A DNA stretch of 64,000 bases from Nonomuraea gerenzanensis (lineage in GTDB: Bacteria; Actinomycetota; Actinomycetes; Streptosporangiales; Streptosporangiaceae), in NCBI RefSeq assembly GCF_020215645.1, contig NZ_CP084058.1, positions 3,224,001 through 3,288,000 on the forward strand, in the 5' to 3' direction. Both the position numbers and the translations under genes were made by a program. A model generated the notes under the pieces. The model saw nothing but the letters and a program-made list of their open reading frames with translations, had not been told where the DNA came from and did not search any database. Below are positions 61,964 through 64,000 of this stretch, piece after piece. Positions within the stretch are counted from its first letter, which is position 1; every line of letters begins with the position of its first letter.

Positions 61964-62389
61964 TCATCGGTGGCCGTTGGCTACTCCGGGGTGCTCGGGG
62001 TCGACCAGGTCGGTGTACTCGGGGTGGTGATCGATGAAGGCGCGTACGACCGGGCACATGATGGTGACCGTCTTGCCCTGCGCGCGCACGTCGTCGAGGA
62101 CGCGTCTGATGAGTTCGGTGGCGATGCCCTGTTTGCGGTACTCGGGGAACACCGAGGTCGCCAGCAGTACGAGCCGGTCGTCGCCGGCGACGTCGTAGGG
62201 CAGTCCGGCGATCTCGCGGTCGTCGAGGATGGCCTCGTAGATGCCGGCGTTCTCGTCATTGACGACTGTGAAGTCGAACGCGGGAGCACGGGGATCGTCG
62301 ATCACCTCGTCCATGAGGACGCTCTGGTCCTCGCTGAGGGAGTTCTTCCCCTCGGGGTACTCGGAGGCGTAGCGGGTCGGGTCGGTCAT
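61964..62389 (-). CDS. GNAT-like acetyltransferase (YjdJ type) 2
   Basis: 141 residues from ATG 62389; GTG 62410 is an alternative start. Acetyl-CoA region VFPEYRKQGIATELIRRVLD, ending PVVRAFIDHHPEYTDLVDPE. It is related to the protein at 59326 (CPFVADYL/CPVVRAFI, DLIDPRHPG/DLVDPEHPG) but has a longer N-terminus with a FDFTVVNDENAGIYEA beta hairpin. Confidence 0.85.
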   Translation of the reverse strand: MTDPTRYASEYPEGKNSLSEDQSVLMDEVIDDPRAPAFDFTVVNDENAGIYEAILDDREIAGLPYDVAGDDRLVLLATSVFPEYRKQGIATELIRRVLDDVRAQGKTVTIMCPVVRAFIDHHPEYTDLVDPEHPGVANGHR

Positions 62390-62461
62390 GGGATGCTCAT
62401 TCGTGGTCACTCGTTCGCAGGCCGGGGCCGGTCATACGTGTTCTGGGGTGTGCCGGATCCT

Positions 62462-63379
62462 TCAGGGACGAATACAAATGATCGTCTTTCCTTTGATCCG
62501 TTCAGTCGGGTTGAAGGCGGCGACGGCGTCGTCGAGGGCCGCCACGTTACCGATGTTCGTGCGCAGCCGGCCGTCCCGGACCCGCTGGACGATCTCACCC
62601 AGTTGTGCGCGATCGGCCTCGACCACGAAGTCGACCGCCAGGCCCCCGGCCGGCTGCGCCTCGGGCGGGCCGGCGATGGTCACCAGCATCCCGCCGGCGC
62701 GGACCAGGCCCGCGGACCGCCTGGCGATGTCGCCGCCGATCACGTCGAAGACCAGATCGACCCCGCCGACGTCTTCCAGGGTGTCGTGGTCCAGGTCGAC
62801 GAACTCCTGCGCGCCGAAGTCGAGCGCCGTTCTCCGGTCGGCGGCACGTCCGGTGCCGATGACGTAGGCGCCGGCCTCCTTGGCGAGCTGGGTCACCATC
62901 GAACCGACTCCACCGGCCGCGCCGTGCACGAGAACGCTCTGCCCCACCTCGAAGCGGCCGTGCACGAACAGTCCCTGCCACGCGGTCAGGCCCGAGATCG
63001 GCAGGCTCGCCCCCACCGTGAAGTCGACGTCGCCCGGCAGCGGCGCGAGATTACGCGCCTCGACGGCCACGAACTCGGCCAGGGTGCCGTCACGAGTCCA
63101 TTCCGCGAGCCCGAACACCCGCTGCCCCACCGACAGTCCTCTCGTGCCATAGCCGAGCGCGGTGACCACCCCGGCCACCTCGTGGCCGGGGATCGACGGC
63201 GTGCGGTCCCGGCCGAGGCGGTCGGTCCACGTTCCTGGCCACGTCAGCTCGCCGGGGGTGAATCCCGACGCGTGAACCTCAACCAGAACATCGTTCCCCG
63301 TCGCCTCCGGCTCAGGCCGTTCCGCCAGCGTCATCCCGGCCGTTCCCGCCGCCTCGTCCGTCACCACAATGGCCTTCAT
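62462..63379 (-). CDS. Zinc-independent quinone oxidoreductase (MDR family)
   Basis: 305 residues. GHEVAGVVTALG is in the catalytic domain and the NADPH motif HGAAGGVGSMVTQLAKEAGA near residue 150. No structural-zinc cysteines are present, so it belongs to the quinone/enoyl reductase branch (Qor-like) of medium-chain reductases. It should reduce quinones or reactive carbonyls with NADPH. It is likely monocistronic. Confidence 0.9.
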   Translation of the reverse strand: MKAIVVTDEAAGTAGMTLAERPEPEATGNDVLVEVHASGFTPGELTWPGTWTDRLGRDRTPSIPGHEVAGVVTALGYGTRGLSVGQRVFGLAEWTRDGTLAEFVAVEARNLAPLPGDVDFTVGASLPISGLTAWQGLFVHGRFEVGQSVLVHGAAGGVGSMVTQLAKEAGAYVIGTGRAADRRTALDFGAQEFVDLDHDTLEDVGGVDLVFDVIGGDIARRSAGLVRAGGMLVTIAGPPEAQPAGGLAVDFVVEADRAQLGEIVQRVRDGRLRTNIGNVAALDDAVAAFNPTERIKGKTIICIRP

Positions 63380-63622
63380 CGGTACGCCTCTCGCTGTATC
63401 AGTCGCTCGCCGACACGAAAACTTCGGCTCATCCCCTTGGTGACGCGGGACGTCCCTGTCTTACCCGGCTGATCGGACGATCTGCGACGGGGAACGCAGC
63501 CCCGCCGCGCCGCCTCCGAGGCCAGGCGTCGCCTGAACGCCGCCGTTCCCCGGTGCGTTGGGAAGTCCCGTCGTGGACCGGCGTGACGTATGGCGCGACC
63601 GAGGCGGTCTAGGCTCTGGCTC

Positions 63623-64000
63623 GTGACCCATTTCGATGTCCTTGTCCTCGGTGCCGGCCCGGGGGGATACGTCGCCGCCATCCGCGCCGCGCAGCTCGGC
63701 AAGTCGGTCGCCGTCGTCGAGGAAAAGTATTGGGGCGGTGTCTGCCTCAATGTCGGCTGCATTCCGTCCAAGGCGTTGCTGCGCAACGCGGAGATCGCCC
63801 ACATCATCACCCAGGAGAAGGACACTTTCGGCATCACGGGTGAGCCGGGCATGGACTTCGCCGTCACCCACAAGCGCAGCCGTGGCGTCGCCGAAGCGAG
63901 CGCCAAGGGCGTGCACTACCTGATGAAGAAGAACAAGATCACGGAGATCAACGGCTGGGGCACCCTCACCGGGCCCACGTCGATCGGCGTCGTCAACGAC
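63623..64000 (+). CDS. lpdA: Dihydrolipoyl dehydrogenase, N-terminal part
   Basis: 126 codons from GTG 63623 to the window end. The FAD-binding motif [19 protein letters not shown] is at the start, followed by the redox-active disulphide [16 protein letters not shown] (Cys-x4-Cys). This is the E3 flavoprotein of pyruvate and 2-oxoglutarate dehydrogenase complexes, which reoxidises lipoamide with NAD. The NAD and dimer domains lie beyond the right edge. Confidence 0.93.
   Translation, partial: MTHFDVLVLGAGPGGYVAAIRAAQLGKSVAVVEEKYWGGVCLNVGCIPSKALLRNAEIAHIITQEKDTFGITGEPGMDFAVTHKRSRGVAEASAKGVHYLMKKNKITEINGWGTLTGPTSIGVVND

Overview
The window is chromosomal DNA of a very GC-rich filamentous actinomycete. 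The extreme third-position GC, GTG/TTG starts, many TetR/GntR/ROK/AraC regulators, large multidomain secreted proteins with PKD, CBM, FN3 and VCBS-type repeats, and ALF-repeat and DNRLRE-type surface-toxin sequences all fit the Streptosporangiales (a Nonomuraea-like genome). That placement is inference; no rRNA or other marker gene is present. No tRNA, rRNA or CRISPR array was seen.

Left part (1-14.8 kb): accessory metabolism and regulation. It holds a LuxR/LAL-type ATPase regulator cut by the window edge, an alpha/beta hydrolase divergent from a TetR regulator with an extra C-terminal HTH, a fused GntR-TetR regulator divergent from a membrane protein with a hexapeptide-repeat tail, a membrane-anchored NB-ARC/TPR (STAND) protein of lower GC, a decayed flavin-dependent oxidoreductase, an SDR, a Cys-rich DUF5685-like protein, and a DJ-1/PfpI-hydrolase operon next to a GntR/FCD regulator.

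Middle part (15.1-28 kb): a tightly overlapping ABC importer (binding protein, two permeases, two different ATPases) followed by a succinate-semialdehyde-type aldehyde dehydrogenase and an iron alcohol dehydrogenase of the hydroxyacid-oxoacid transhydrogenase type. Together they look like a pathway that imports and oxidises a hydroxyacid or diol, possibly 4-hydroxybutyrate. A sugar-isomerase-like gene, a broken Gfo/Idh/MocA tail and two divergent paralogous ROK repressors follow.

Surface-protein block (28-36.7 kb): a 1762-residue secreted ThuA/PQQ-dehydrogenase/PKD/CBM6 protein, then a WxL-like secreted protein, a DUF916-like membrane-anchored partner, a one-TM protein and a CopC/YtkA-like membrane protein. 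They are probably displayed or act together at the cell surface.

Right part (37-64 kb): MFS transporter; GlxA-type regulator divergent from an HD-domain hydrolase across a duplicated operator; AraC regulator divergent from an NmrA-like reductase; a secreted CE1 esterase with FN3-FN3-CBM2; and a scrambled zone of insertion-sequence and DNRLRE fragments. Two same-strand remnants of one IS bracket a pseudo-protease/VCBS protein, a large ALF-repeat polymorphic toxin whose C-terminus resembles CD38/ADP-ribosyl cyclase, and its probable immunity gene. The same 11-bp palindrome (GAAACTTTC core) occurs near the esterase, in the scrambled zone and just upstream of the toxin. The right end carries acetyltransferases, a TetR, a TetR-like protein without a DNA-binding domain, a quinone oxidoreductase and the start of a dihydrolipoyl dehydrogenase gene.
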